A stretch of 64,000 nt of DNA from Teredinibacter turnerae (GTDB lineage Bacteria; Pseudomonadota; Gammaproteobacteria; Pseudomonadales; Cellvibrionaceae). The stretch spans positions 372,001 through 436,000 of the forward strand of contig NZ_CP149817.1 in the NCBI RefSeq assembly GCF_037935975.1. Direction: 5' to 3'. Under the pieces are notes generated by a model that was given only the letters and a program-made list of their open reading frames with translations, was not told where the DNA came from and did no database searches. The translations under genes were made by a program, and so were the position numbers. Below, one piece after another: positions 1 through 8,811 of this stretch; within the stretch, counting starts at the first letter, position 1; every line of letters starts with the position of its first letter.

Positions 1-339
1 GAACAGGGTATCCGGTTTGCTCTCGACGACTTCGGTACCGGCTATTCATCGCTTACCTATTTACAGCAATATCCCTTCGACCACTTGAAAATTGATAAGT
101 CTTTTGTGGCTAATTTAGGTTCCGACGAAAATAGCGCAAAAATTACTAAATCAATTATTGCCCTGGGTAAATCCATGGGGTTGACGGTAACTGCTGAGGG
201 CGTTGCGGATGAGCCTACGCTAAAAATTCTATCTGTCTATGGTGCCGATTATTATCAGGGCTATTTTCTTGGTCGCTCCACTGTCGCCGATACGGCTATC
301 GCACAATTTAATCGTGCTTTGGCTGCGGCAGCAAATTAA
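1..339 (+). CDS. EAL-domain cyclic-di-GMP phosphodiesterase, C-terminal part
   Basis: The open frame enters from the left edge of the window and ends at TAA 337-339. The 112 visible residues are the end of an EAL domain: DDFGTGYSSL, then the HLKIDKSFV strand, then TAEGVAD and the YYQGYFLGR motif near the C-terminus. EAL domains hydrolyse c-di-GMP to pGpG in the cytoplasm. The DDFGTG aspartates and the K of KIDKSF belong to the metal and catalytic set and are intact, so the visible half looks active. The EAL motif itself and any N-terminal GGDEF, PAS or membrane regions lie outside the window, so the full architecture is unknown. Confidence 0.92.
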   Translation, partial: EQGIRFALDDFGTGYSSLTYLQQYPFDHLKIDKSFVANLGSDENSAKITKSIIALGKSMGLTVTAEGVADEPTLKILSVYGADYYQGYFLGRSTVADTAIAQFNRALAAAAN

Positions 340-662
340 CGCCCGGCCAGTCGTAGCTTTACAATAATGCTGGGGTTTGGCGTTATTTGCTGTAGCCGAC
401 ATGCGGCATTTATCTTTTTGCTCGCGTGGCGTCATATTTTCTCTTTTGTTGCTTCCTACGTTCTCCCGTCCCGGGTAATCCGTTGCCTTGTCTAATTTAG
501 TGACGCTCAATACCGGTATACAAGTAAATTTTTACGGTAAGCTTGCCAGGCCCCACGGCAAACGGGTGCGCGAAAGTGCAGTATCGCGTGTTTATCTGCC
601 ATTTTTCGGGGTAAGCCGGTGGCATGTGCCACTATCAATCTTTCCGTGAAAGGAGAATAAGA
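340..662. other. Intergenic region before the GH30 gene
   Basis: These 323 bases hold no credible gene; the reverse-strand reading frame at 229-510 overlaps the EAL gene and has no family features. The stretch must contain the GH30 promoter, but I could not pick convincing -35/-10 boxes. The AGGAG ribosome binding site for the next gene is at 651-655. Confidence 0.5.
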
Positions 663-2771
663 ATGAATAACGCGCCAATAGGGCGGCTTTTACGTTGCAC
701 CGCCGCAATCGTGTTTCTGGTTATGGGGGCAATACCCCGGGCCTATAGTCAAACTAACTGTGTCTGCAATTGGTATGGTCAGGGCGACTGGCCGTTGTGT
801 AGCACGCAATCGAGTGGTTGGGGTTACGAAAATGGGCAAAGCTGTATAGGTGAAACGACCTGTAATAGCCAGGGAGAATACAGCCCTGGTGGGGTCGAGT
901 GTACTAATGGCTCATCGAGTTCATCCAGTTCAAGCTCGTCCAGTTCGAGCTCCTCGAGTTCCTCTAGCTCCTCAAGTTCGAGCAGCTCATCCAGCTCTTC
1001 AACGTCTGCCAGTAGTAGCAGTTCCTCCAGCGGTGGCACAGCGCTGCAACTGGAGTTGGAAGACTTTGCAGGCCAGCCCGGTTTTGCACCTTTAACGGCG
1101 GTTGCCGACAGCTCGGCGTCCGGCGGTGCTTATGTGGTATGGGCAAATAGCGGCTCGCAGCAAATTAATACGACCAGTGCCGACGGCGTGGCGGGTCGAG
1201 TCGAAATTAATTTCAGTACCACACAGGCCACGGAAGTGGCGCTGTCCGTACGGGCGAATCTTGCCACCGCTGACGACGATTCGTTTTTTTATAAAATGGA
1301 TAGCGGCGCTTGGGGTACCCAGAATAATACCCAAACGTCGGGGTGGCAGGACATCAGCGTCGCGAGCTTTACTCTGGCCGCAGGCAGTCATCGGTTGCAA
1401 ATTCTACGGCGGGAAGACGGCGCGCGGATGGACGCTGTATTGCTCTCTGTCGCTGCAGGAACTATTGCGGCTGGCGGTAGCAGTTCAAGCTCCAGCTCGT
1501 CCAGTTCAAGTTCGTCCAGCTCGAGTTCCAGCGGCGGGCAACTGCCAGCAGACATACAGGTGATACCGCAAACCCGTTACCAGACGGTCGACGGCTTTGG
1601 TGCTGCGCTGCCAATGTGGACAACTAACATGTTAACGTCTGACGAGGTGCGCACGCTGGTGGGGATGGACGATGATGAGCTTGGCCTCAGTATTATCCGC
1701 ACCATTATCAGCCCGAATACCAGTGAGTGGTCGCTGGCTGTCGATAACCTGCGCGATGCAAAAGCGTTTGGCGATAATGTAAAAATTCTTGCCAGTCCCT
1801 GGTCGCCGCCGGCGTTTATGAAAACGAACAACAGCACCACCAGCGGGGGTAAGCTGCTTACCAGTTATTACGATGACTACGCTGAGCACTTGAACAGCTT
1901 CGTCGATACCATGGCTGCACAAAATATCCGGATTGATGTGGTGTCCGTGCAAAATGAACCGGACTGGCATCCAGATTACGATTCCTGCGATTGGAGCGGC
2001 ACAGAGTTGCGCAACTTTGTACGTGATTACGGCAACATCATCGAGACCAATGTTCTGGTTGGCGAATCTCTGCGTTTTGATCGGGCCTACACCGACCCCA
2101 GCCTGAACGATACCGGAGCCCTGCAAAATTTTGAGTATGTGGGAGGCCACTTGTATAGTGCGCAAAGCAGCGGCACCTTTACCCGTTACCCGCTGGCAGA
2201 AACCCGCAATAAACACCGCTGGATGACCGAATGGTTAACCCATGAAGCGGATGGCAGCGGCGCAGCCATATGGGGCGGTAACAACCTGAATGCGTGGAAT
2301 GAAACGCTCGATTCCGTGTTGGGGAGTGTGCACCAGAGTATGGACGTGCAATGGAATGCGTATATTTGGTGGTGGGCGCGCCGCTTTTATTCATTGATTG
2401 GCGATGGTGAGTCTCAGTACGGCACTGAACGGGGTGCTGTGCTAAAACGTGGCTGGGCGTTTTCGCACTACGCGAAATTTGTACGACCCGGATACACCCG
2501 CGTGGGTGTGAACTACAGTCGCAGCTTCAGCAATCTATATACAACGGCGTACGAAGGCCCGGGTAAAACCGTGCTGGTGCTGCTCAACCGCTCTAACAAT
2601 GCTTATAACAATGTGGTGTTCAATGGTGCTGTCAGCCTGACCGGTGCCGATGCGTATGTGACCAGTCAAAACCTGAACCGCGCGCCACTTAATACCAGTG
2701 TCGCAGGGGACAGTGTGCTACTCAGTATTCCCGCGCGCAGTGTGGTAACCCTGGTTATGTCGCACCCTTAA
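663..2771 (+). CDS. Secreted multidomain GH30 hemicellulase (CBM10 - Ser linker - CBM - Ser linker - GH30)
   Basis: The start at 663 is preferred over an in-frame ATG at 624 because AGGAG at 651-655 is correctly spaced and a Sec signal peptide follows (hydrophobic run, then AYSQ). Residues about 30-80 form a Cys/Trp-rich CBM10 module (CNWYGQGDWPLC, GWGYENGQSC). A poly-serine linker spans about 81-120. A beta-sandwich CBM resembling family 6/35 spans about 125-265, a second Ser linker about 275-293, and the GH30 catalytic domain about 299-702. The acid/base is likely E432 in SVQNEPDW and the nucleophile E523 in WMTEW. GH30 enzymes of this size cleave xylan-type backbones by a retaining mechanism; glucuronoxylanase is the likely activity but the substrate is inferred. 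The protein acts outside the cell on plant cell wall. Confidence 0.9.
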   Translation: MNNAPIGRLLRCTAAIVFLVMGAIPRAYSQTNCVCNWYGQGDWPLCSTQSSGWGYENGQSCIGETTCNSQGEYSPGGVECTNGSSSSSSSSSSSSSSSSSSSSSSSSSSSSSSTSASSSSSSSGGTALQLELEDFAGQPGFAPLTAVADSSASGGAYVVWANSGSQQINTTSADGVAGRVEINFSTTQATEVALSVRANLATADDDSFFYKMDSGAWGTQNNTQTSGWQDISVASFTLAAGSHRLQILRREDGARMDAVLLSVAAGTIAAGGSSSSSSSSSSSSSSSSSSGGQLPADIQVIPQTRYQTVDGFGAALPMWTTNMLTSDEVRTLVGMDDDELGLSIIRTIISPNTSEWSLAVDNLRDAKAFGDNVKILASPWSPPAFMKTNNSTTSGGKLLTSYYDDYAEHLNSFVDTMAAQNIRIDVVSVQNEPDWHPDYDSCDWSGTELRNFVRDYGNIIETNVLVGESLRFDRAYTDPSLNDTGALQNFEYVGGHLYSAQSSGTFTRYPLAETRNKHRWMTEWLTHEADGSGAAIWGGNNLNAWNETLDSVLGSVHQSMDVQWNAYIWWWARRFYSLIGDGESQYGTERGAVLKRGWAFSHYAKFVRPGYTRVGVNYSRSFSNLYTTAYEGPGKTVLVLLNRSNNAYNNVVFNGAVSLTGADAYVTSQNLNRAPLNTSVAGDSVLLSIPARSVVTLVMSHP

Positions 2772-2802
2772 GCGCGGCTTAACAGCGCGTTCTATTAACC
2801 CG

Positions 2803-2897
2803 GCGATTAAATAGATGCTCCTGTCTATTTAATCGCGCATCCTTGAAATACAGACGAAAATGTGTGAATTTTCTGATACTTCAGGATTTACATTGCC
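2803..2897 (-). repeat. Dispersed intergenic hairpin repeat, copy A
   Basis: This is one of five copies of a roughly 100-bp element. In reverse orientation it reads GGCAATGTAAATC, a variable part, ATCAGAAAATTCACA, a spacer, TATTTCAAGGATGC, then a hairpin at 2803-2836 whose arms are GCGATTAAATAGA and TCTATTTAATCGC. It lies 30 bp after the GH30 stop codon, so it could also act as that gene's transcript end. Compare the copies at 20843, 35772, 50709 and 62403. Confidence 0.85.
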
Positions 2898-3099
2898 AAG
2901 TTAATAAAACTCGCGATGGCGTTGTGTAATTGCTTACCCAACGCTTTTTTTTGTGCTGTGAGAGCGCCTGCCTTCCGCTTAAACGCGCTTTACACGGTAA
3001 CTTTCACAGCGCAGCCATTGTGTCAGCCAGACAACAATTTGTTCCGCTTGTGGGGTTGGCAACAGCTATCGACTCGCTGCTGGCTGTGTAATCTCGGTG

Positions 3100-3648
3100 T
3101 TAGGCGATGCTGGCCAGTAACAGATCGCGGGCCTCGGTGAGCGCAATAAATGTCTCCTGGTCGCCGCCTTGATCGGGGTGGGCTTTTTGTGCCAGTTTGC
3201 GGTATGCGCCTTTAATAATATGGGTAGTCAGGCTCCCTGACTCCGGTAGTGCCAACAGGCGACGGTAGTGACTTTCCGGCTGTGCCCGTGTATCTCTGCG
3301 GGTTTGGTGCTGATGGAACTGACGCTGTTCAAAAAGGCGCTCGAACTCTGCCTGCATGCGTGCTTGCGCTGCGGCGCGGGCTCGCAGCCCGTCGCGGCGC
3401 AGTTGTTCTTGGTTGCGTTGCCAGAACTCGCGGGACATCACGGTACAGGCGGCAAAGTCAATTTGGCCACAGTGTTCCAGTTCGTGCAGGCTGAAAGGGC
3501 CCACCATATCGTAGGGTTCGTCCAGCCAGGCAACGCGGCTGGCGCCACTGCCTTCGACCAGGCCAATAGCGACTGTGTCTAAAATACCGAGGGTGCCGTT
3601 CCAGATTACCCAGAGCATATCGTCCCAGGGAGCACTTGCGTTTGTCAT
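3100..3648 (-). CDS. J-domain (DnaJ-like) protein
   Basis: The 182-residue protein ends in a compact J domain: YRRLLALPESG, then helix II with YRKLAQKAHPDQGG and helix IV ARDLLLASIA. The HPD tripeptide needed to stimulate DnaK-type Hsp70 ATPase is present. The N-terminal 100 residues are not recognised and contain a charged, arginine- and glutamine-rich helical stretch (about residues 75-125). There is no Gly/Phe region or zinc centre, so this is a type III co-chaperone rather than DnaJ itself. Start M at 3648 (MTNASAPWDD) is chosen over an upstream ATG at 3702. The neighbouring reverse-strand genes encode exported proteins and do not show its partner. Confidence 0.75.
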   Translation of the reverse strand: MTNASAPWDDMLWVIWNGTLGILDTVAIGLVEGSGASRVAWLDEPYDMVGPFSLHELEHCGQIDFAACTVMSREFWQRNQEQLRRDGLRARAAAQARMQAEFERLFEQRQFHQHQTRRDTRAQPESHYRRLLALPESGSLTTHIIKGAYRKLAQKAHPDQGGDQETFIALTEARDLLLASIA

Positions 3649-3760
3649 AGCGAATCCGCGTTTTTCTACCGTTGGTATGAATCGTGGGGAGCTGTTCCAC
3701 AACGCGGATTTTCAATTTCCATACCAGAAGTCGGGGTTACCGCATCCTTGCGGTTGGCGT

Positions 3761-4051
3761 CTACATAGTTGGCGCCGGTGGGTAGTTGGTGGGTGTGTGT
3801 GGGTTAACGGGTGAGGTGATGTTGTACTTGCGCACCGCGTTGTGGAGATCGTCGGCGGCGCGAGTAAACGACGGGCTGTCCCACCCTTTGGGTTTTAAAT
3901 TATCGAAGTCCACCCGCTCCACATCCGATTTCGACAGGCCGTTGGCGGCGCGGTTAAAGGTATCGGTCAAATTGGTGCGCGGTGTTGCCTGCGCTTGACT
4001 GGCACCAACGATCAAGCCGGTGCACAGGGTGATGCTGATGAGTTTTTTCAT
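3761..4051 (-). CDS. Small exported protein, unknown function
   Basis: The 96-residue protein starts with a clear Sec signal peptide (MKKLISITLCTGLIVGAS, cleavage near QAQA-TP). The mature part of about 75 residues contains no cysteine, is polar, and ends in a Pro/Thr-rich tail (TPTNYPPAPTM). No family is recognised. It begins 15 bp after the stop of the larger exported DUF1036/PDZ-like protein on the same strand, so the two are probably co-transcribed and may work together in the periplasm. Confidence 0.65.
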   Translation of the reverse strand: MKKLISITLCTGLIVGASQAQATPRTNLTDTFNRAANGLSKSDVERVDFDNLKPKGWDSPSFTRAADDLHNAVRKYNITSPVNPHTPTNYPPAPTM

Positions 4052-4066
4052 CGTACTGTTCCTCGG

Positions 4067-5353
4067 TTAACGTGCAATAAAGCCAATCACGCCGCCTGCG
4101 ACGGCGCCAATCGACATGGTTTTAACTAGCTCGGGGGCGCGCACATTACGTATGCCGCCCGCCCAGCCGACTTCGCTGATAGCCCCTTGTACCGCTTCAT
4201 CGGCCATCGCAAACATTGCGCGGCGCGCCGCACTGCGCGCTACGGCTTTACCGCCCAGCTTAAAAATCAGACGCGGGCTGGTAAGGCTGCCGACAAAATC
4301 GTAAATCGCCATACTGTCGTGGAGTTCTGCGGCGCGGGCGCGTTCCGCCAAGCGCTTGGCGACGCAATTTTTTTCGCGCTGGTGCTTGGGAATCTCGTTG
4401 TATTCGTTATAAATAAACGAACCAATGCAGCGGAGATAGGGTGAAGTGTTAAACACCGCGCCGTCCACCAGCGCCAGCGCGGCGGCGTCGCCTTCGGAAA
4501 TAGAGATGTTGTCGTCCAGCGCGCGGTAATACAGCACGGGCAACTCGGCTTCGTAATAGGTCGGCGTGGGATCGTAGCGGGTAAATCCGATGGTGATATG
4601 GCGTTTGCGCGGGTCGGCGCGATAGCCAAATTCCTGCAGTAAAAACACCATATCGTAGAGGTTAGTGACCCGGTGATTGTCGAGCATCATGATGCGGTCA
4701 CCCGGTTGCAACAGATGTTCCGCTGGCAGCCCGGAATAGACCTTGGTAATAAAGGGGCCGTGGACGTCGCCCTCGGCTTCCACCCCAATGCGAAACGGCG
4801 TTCCCGCGGGGTCGTCGGATAGGGATTTACCGTAGCGAATCTGGCCTTGCAAACGGCGATAGGCAATGCCCGCCTGTTCCAGTGTGGTGATGGTGACCCC
4901 GCAACTGGTGCAGGTGAGTTCCTGGCTTCCCCCCATAGCGCGGCGCGCGAATGTCACCGTGCGTGGCATGTCGGTACAGTCGTCGGTAAACTTTGTGAAT
5001 GCTTTGTGGGTAACGCAGAAGCTCAATGCGTTTTCTTCCTTCCCGCCCCCCCAGTAAATATCGGTTTTGTTTAGATTCTTGGCAACAATGTCGTTGGTGT
5101 CTGCTTCGGCAAAGTAGTAATAAAAGTCGGCATTGCTAGCGCGCGTGGTGGTGCAGTTGCCGGGCAGCGTGCGATACCAGCCTTGTTTCTCCCACTTGGA
5201 AGAGTCCTGGCTGAAGTGAACGTAGGCAACAAAAACCGGGAAAGGTGTGCGGTTGCAGATTTTAGCGGAGTCGGCGAGTGCCGGTTGCGCAGTGATGCAT
5301 AGCGACACGGCAAGGCCAACGAGAATAGTACATGTGCGAAGTAATGGCTTCAT
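4067..5353 (-). CDS. Exported DUF1036 protein with a PDZ-like domain
   Basis: The 428-residue protein has a signal peptide ending near AQPALADS. Residues about 28-130 match the DUF1036 pattern: KICNRTPFPVFVAYVHF, then EKQGWYRTLPGNC and paired cysteines. A CTSC pair follows at about 150. Residues about 175-255 look like a PDZ domain (GPFITKVYSGLPAEHLLQPGDRI, with VTNLYDMVFLLQ as the helix). The C-terminal 150 residues are alpha-helical with a final small-residue hydrophobic stretch (IGAVAGGVIGFIA) that could insert in a membrane. DUF1036 has no assigned biochemical function. It forms a likely two-gene unit with the small exported protein downstream. Confidence 0.7.
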   Translation of the reverse strand: MKPLLRTCTILVGLAVSLCITAQPALADSAKICNRTPFPVFVAYVHFSQDSSKWEKQGWYRTLPGNCTTTRASNADFYYYFAEADTNDIVAKNLNKTDIYWGGGKEENALSFCVTHKAFTKFTDDCTDMPRTVTFARRAMGGSQELTCTSCGVTITTLEQAGIAYRRLQGQIRYGKSLSDDPAGTPFRIGVEAEGDVHGPFITKVYSGLPAEHLLQPGDRIMMLDNHRVTNLYDMVFLLQEFGYRADPRKRHITIGFTRYDPTPTYYEAELPVLYYRALDDNISISEGDAAALALVDGAVFNTSPYLRCIGSFIYNEYNEIPKHQREKNCVAKRLAERARAAELHDSMAIYDFVGSLTSPRLIFKLGGKAVARSAARRAMFAMADEAVQGAISEVGWAGGIRNVRAPELVKTMSIGAVAGGVIGFIAR

Positions 5354-5696
5354 TGTTTTGTCCTCAGTGTTGGCGTGACTGACTCACAGGGGTGAGTGCA
5401 GCCTCTAGCGGGTTACTTGTCTCTGTCCATGAATGGGGTGTCAGTGAGGACCCTCTGGTGTTGCTCCTATTTCTGTGAGTAAGAACGATGCTAGCAATTG
5501 TCGCGCGTATCCCCTATGGACAAAATTGCGATAGTTTGGCGGCGGAAAAAAACAATTTTGGTTTTAGGTTAAGACTTTCGTTGTAGTGAGAACCAATGGA
5601 AATATAAGGTTGATTAAGGTGTCATATAAAACGGCATTTCGGGGGGAGACGCCGAAGAGCATGCACATGCAGGGCGTTGGCTGGCGAGGGGTTAGG
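5354..5696. other. Intergenic region between two reverse-strand genes
   Basis: These 343 bases contain no supported gene. The reverse-strand frame covering 5564-5770 overlaps the next gene in another frame and has no family features. The promoter of the 4067-5353 gene should lie here, but I cannot place it. Confidence 0.45.
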
Positions 5697-6737
5697 CTAT
5701 TTAAGCAATAATAACCGGCTGATGGCGAGTTTATCTGTGTCGGTCCATGAATCGGGCTGTGCCATATCAATCAATGCCGGCGCGTTGCGCATAAAGTTGT
5801 CTTCATCCGGCTGCAAACTGAAATACTCGTCACCGGCGATACCGGTGGTTGCCGTGAGCGCGTAGCCTGGCTCTCGAATCAGCACCACATCAGACGGAGT
5901 CGGGGTAGATTTATTGTCCTGGTTTTGGGTGAGCAGGGTGCCGGTGGCGACCGCATCGGCGGCTTTGTCGAAATCCCGGGTGTACATCAGGATCAGGTCT
6001 TCAATTTTGCGATTGCGATCACCGAAGCGCCCCTGAAAAATCCAGGTCCACCATTGGTCTTTGGAACTGAATCCCATCAGGCCGTCGTATTTGTAGAGCT
6101 GCACACCCTGCTCCCGATAAGACGGCAAGTTGAGTTTTACCCGGATGCTGCTGCGACTGTTAGCATCGTAAGCATAGGCTTTGTGCGGGACCGGATAGCG
6201 GATGGTAAGCGTGGATTTAACCAACAGGCCGCTGGGAAATCGCGCTTTATCCACTGCAGGGTTAACATCGTAACGGTAGAGGGAATAACAACCGGCATAG
6301 CGCTGGGCAAAATTTTTCGCTTTGTAGTGCTCGCTCGAAAGTGAGCGAATCAGCGGGAAATTGGCCGCGTGCATGGTGTCGAGTAAATGCCGGCTCTCAG
6401 CGCGGCATAACCCCAGCATTTCGCCAAAACGAAATACCGGCATTGCATGGGAATTGCTTAACGGTTCGCTGGTTGGCCAGTCGCCGGGAAAAAGTTTGGG
6501 AGTAATTGCGTTGAGGTGTTGCAGTGTTGCCGGTTTAAAACTGCGGCCGCGGGCGTATTCTTCAAATGCGCGCACGCCGATAATTACTTCCTCAAAGCCA
6601 CCGGGGGAGCGCAGTACCCAGGCGCTATCGGCCCCTTTGGATACGGCAATGGTGCCAGCGGCTAGGGTTTTATCTTTAAGGGAACTCACACGGTGAAACA
6701 ACAACATCAACTTGCGCTGGGTTTTGGAATCAGTCAC
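5697..6737 (-). CDS. Protein of unknown function, 346 residues
   Basis: The long reverse frame has coding-like composition and no strong rival on the other strand. The product has no signal peptide or membrane segment. It contains several Trp/Tyr-rich patches (SKDQWWTWIFQGRFGDR, YAGCYSLYRYD) and a run of alternating hydrophobic residues suggesting beta structure in the second half. I do not recognise a family. It is separated from the downstream DUF1036 gene by 343 bp and from the fmdB terminator by about 130 bp, so it is probably a single-gene transcript. The ATG at 6735-6737 is the first in frame. Confidence 0.55.
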   Translation of the reverse strand: MTDSKTQRKLMLLFHRVSSLKDKTLAAGTIAVSKGADSAWVLRSPGGFEEVIIGVRAFEEYARGRSFKPATLQHLNAITPKLFPGDWPTSEPLSNSHAMPVFRFGEMLGLCRAESRHLLDTMHAANFPLIRSLSSEHYKAKNFAQRYAGCYSLYRYDVNPAVDKARFPSGLLVKSTLTIRYPVPHKAYAYDANSRSSIRVKLNLPSYREQGVQLYKYDGLMGFSSKDQWWTWIFQGRFGDRNRKIEDLILMYTRDFDKAADAVATGTLLTQNQDNKSTPTPSDVVLIREPGYALTATTGIAGDEYFSLQPDEDNFMRNAPALIDMAQPDSWTDTDKLAISRLLLLK

Positions 6738-6865
6738 GTCATTATCTGCAGGCAGCGGGTGAGCGTCCTACGGTAATGGGTTTCCCGCGAAGGTGCAATT
6801 GGTTATTTAGCGCTTTTTCTGTAGCGCTTGCTATGTACCGCTGGCTTTGAAACTTGAAGTCAGGT

Positions 6866-6903
6866 AAAAAAAGGGCGCTACAAAAATGGGGAGTATGCGC
6901 CCT
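6866..6903 (-). terminator. Rho-independent terminator of the urt-fmd operon
   Basis: Arms at 6872-6878 and 6897-6903 (AGGGCGC and GCGCCCT) form a 7-bp GC-rich stem with an 18-base loop. Read on the reverse strand the stem is followed by a run of eight T, and it sits 66 bp beyond the fmdB stop codon. Confidence 0.7.
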
Positions 6904-6968
6904 GGTGCTTTACCAAAACTTATTGCTCGGTTTGAGCACAGAATGTGTTGCTCAAGTGGAAAATCGAA

Positions 6969-7322
6969 TTAATGGCTGATCATCCAGGGGCGTGCAGAGG
7001 GAAACATTTTTTCTCCGCGTGCCGTGTACATGAGCTTGGATTTTCCGGGCTTATGCGAGCTACAGCCGCACCCGTTCTTGTGGTGGTGGTCCTCCTCCCG
7101 CCGTTCTTCGGTTGAAAACTCCGGTTCATACCGCGCTTTTTCATTTGTCATTTCCGCTTGCCGCTTCTGCGGGTCCATATTCAAAAACTCCGGAGACAGC
7201 ATAATTACGCGGCCGCAAAGCTTGCCACAACTGGGGCAAGCAGCCGGATTGGATGCGTCTTCCATGGTGGCCAGTTCGTTGAATATACCGTGGTCCTGAC
7301 ATTTGTAATCGTAAACGGGCAT
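6969..7322 (-). CDS. fmdB: FmdB-type zinc-ribbon protein
   Basis: The 117-residue protein starts at MPVYDYKCQDHGIF; an upstream in-frame start at 7397 would add an unlikely 25-residue leader. The N-terminus is the classical FmdB/CxxC zinc ribbon: Cys of YKC, then CPSCGKLCG about 30 residues later. A second metal-friendly cluster follows: three consecutive His and then GCGCSSH (about residues 80-92). FmdB proteins accompany amide-utilisation genes and were proposed to regulate formamidase in Methylophilus; the mechanism is not established. It lies 103 bp after fmdA and is the last gene before the terminator. Confidence 0.85.
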   Translation of the reverse strand: MPVYDYKCQDHGIFNELATMEDASNPAACPSCGKLCGRVIMLSPEFLNMDPQKRQAEMTNEKARYEPEFSTEERREEDHHHKNGCGCSSHKPGKSKLMYTARGEKMFPSARPWMISH

Positions 7323-7425
7323 GGTGTTTCTCTCTGTAATAAAGTGGGAATGGTGTAACCGGGCGTTTTCAGGTGCGTCCCGACATGCGTTTTTCATCGC
7401 ATGCCAGGAGGCTAATTGTTACAAA

Positions 7426-8658
7426 TTAGGGTTTGTCTGGTGCCAGCGGTACGTCAATGGAGCCATCCAGTTCTTTGGTTGGGCCATCCTCACCAGGTTG
7501 AATGCTGAAATCGAATATCTCTGTCGGCAGCCATAGGGTCGCACAGGCGTTGGGTATATCCACTACGCCGCTGATATGCCCCTGCACCGGCGCGGTACCC
7601 AGAATCGCGTAGGCTTGCGCGCGCGAGTAGCCGAATTTGGTGAGGTACTCAATGGCATTGAGACAGGCCTGGCGATAGGCGATGTGCACGTCAAGATAAT
7701 GTTGTTTGCCGTCTTCATCTACCGAAATACCTTCGAAGATTAGGTAATCGTTGTAGGTTGGCGTAATCGGGCTTGGCTTGAAGATCGGGTTTTTAATGCC
7801 GTACTTTTTCATGCCGTCTTTAATCAGATTCACGCGCATGTGAATCCAGCCCGCCATCTCGATAGCACCACAGAACGTAATTTCACCGTCGCCCTGGCTA
7901 AAGTGTAAATCGCCCACGCTCAGGCCGCCGTCTTTAACATAGACAGGGAAATACACTTTCGAGCCGCGCGAGAGGTCTTTAATGTCACAATTACCGCCGT
8001 GCTCGCGGGGCGGTACAGTACGCGCGGCTTCGGCCGCTGCGGTTTTAGCTGCGTCGCCATCCATTGCGCCCATGTGGGCGGTGTCGGCATAAGGTAGCGT
8101 TGCCAGGGCGGGAATGCGGTCGGGTTCGGTATCGTAGAGGGCTTGTTCGCGGGTATTCCACTCTTCCAGCATTTCTTTCGAAGGCAGGCATCCGATTAAT
8201 CCTGGGTGCACCAGTCCGGCAAATTCAACGCCGGGAACGTGGCGGGATTTGGTGAACATACCGCTGATATCCCAAATGGATTTCTGCGCTTCCGGGAAGT
8301 GATCCGTTAAAAAGCCGCCGCCGTTGTTTTTGGAGAAAAAGCCGTTAAAGCCCCATTCGCTATCGGAGAAGGTGCCGATATCGAGAATATCCACAACCAG
8401 CAGATCGCCGGGTTCTGCGCCTTCAACACCGACGGGACCGGAAAGAAAATGCACTTGGCTAAGATCCACATCGCGCACGTCGGATGCATCGTCGTTATCT
8501 TTAATCTGGCCACCGGTCCAGTCATGGCATTCAATAATAAAGTCATCACCGGGCTTAACCATGGCGGCCATGGGAATGTCCGGGTGCCAGCGGTTGTGTA
8601 TTTTTTCGTTATCGTAAGGCGAAGAGTTTAAATCAACTTTAATGATGGTTTCTGTCAT
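7426..8658 (-). CDS. fmdA: Formamidase (FmdA/AmdA family)
   Basis: The 410-residue cytoplasmic enzyme belongs to the acetamidase/formamidase family, which hydrolyses formamide to formate and ammonia. Recognisable segments are the N-terminal SSPYDNEKIHNRWHPDIP, the GPVGVEGAEPGDLLVVDIL strand, the metal/active-site PPREHGGNCDIKDLSRG and the VGDLHFSQGDGEITFCGA block. The length equals that of Methylophilus FmdA. GGAG precedes the ATG at the right distance. It follows the transporter genes in the same direction, so imported short-chain amide would be hydrolysed immediately. No urease genes are visible nearby, which favours amides over urea as the main substrate. Confidence 0.93.
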   Translation of the reverse strand: MTETIIKVDLNSSPYDNEKIHNRWHPDIPMAAMVKPGDDFIIECHDWTGGQIKDNDDASDVRDVDLSQVHFLSGPVGVEGAEPGDLLVVDILDIGTFSDSEWGFNGFFSKNNGGGFLTDHFPEAQKSIWDISGMFTKSRHVPGVEFAGLVHPGLIGCLPSKEMLEEWNTREQALYDTEPDRIPALATLPYADTAHMGAMDGDAAKTAAAEAARTVPPREHGGNCDIKDLSRGSKVYFPVYVKDGGLSVGDLHFSQGDGEITFCGAIEMAGWIHMRVNLIKDGMKKYGIKNPIFKPSPITPTYNDYLIFEGISVDEDGKQHYLDVHIAYRQACLNAIEYLTKFGYSRAQAYAILGTAPVQGHISGVVDIPNACATLWLPTEIFDFSIQPGEDGPTKELDGSIDVPLAPDKP

Positions 8659-8811
8659 GGTGCGCTCCGAAGATTAGCGTGTTTACGGTTAAGCATCCCT
8701 GCGCATTCAGGTAAAACCCTGGCCTGAAATCTCCGCAACATCCTGTCGCGGTGGGCAGAACTCTACGCGTCTGCAAAGTGACAAACGCGCACTTTTTTTA
8801 CATGGTAAAAA

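Noticed and set aside
663-1560. Poly-serine coding repeats read as simple tandem DNA repeats
   Set aside because: They are protein linkers between CBM and catalytic domains, common in this bacterial group, not independent repeats.
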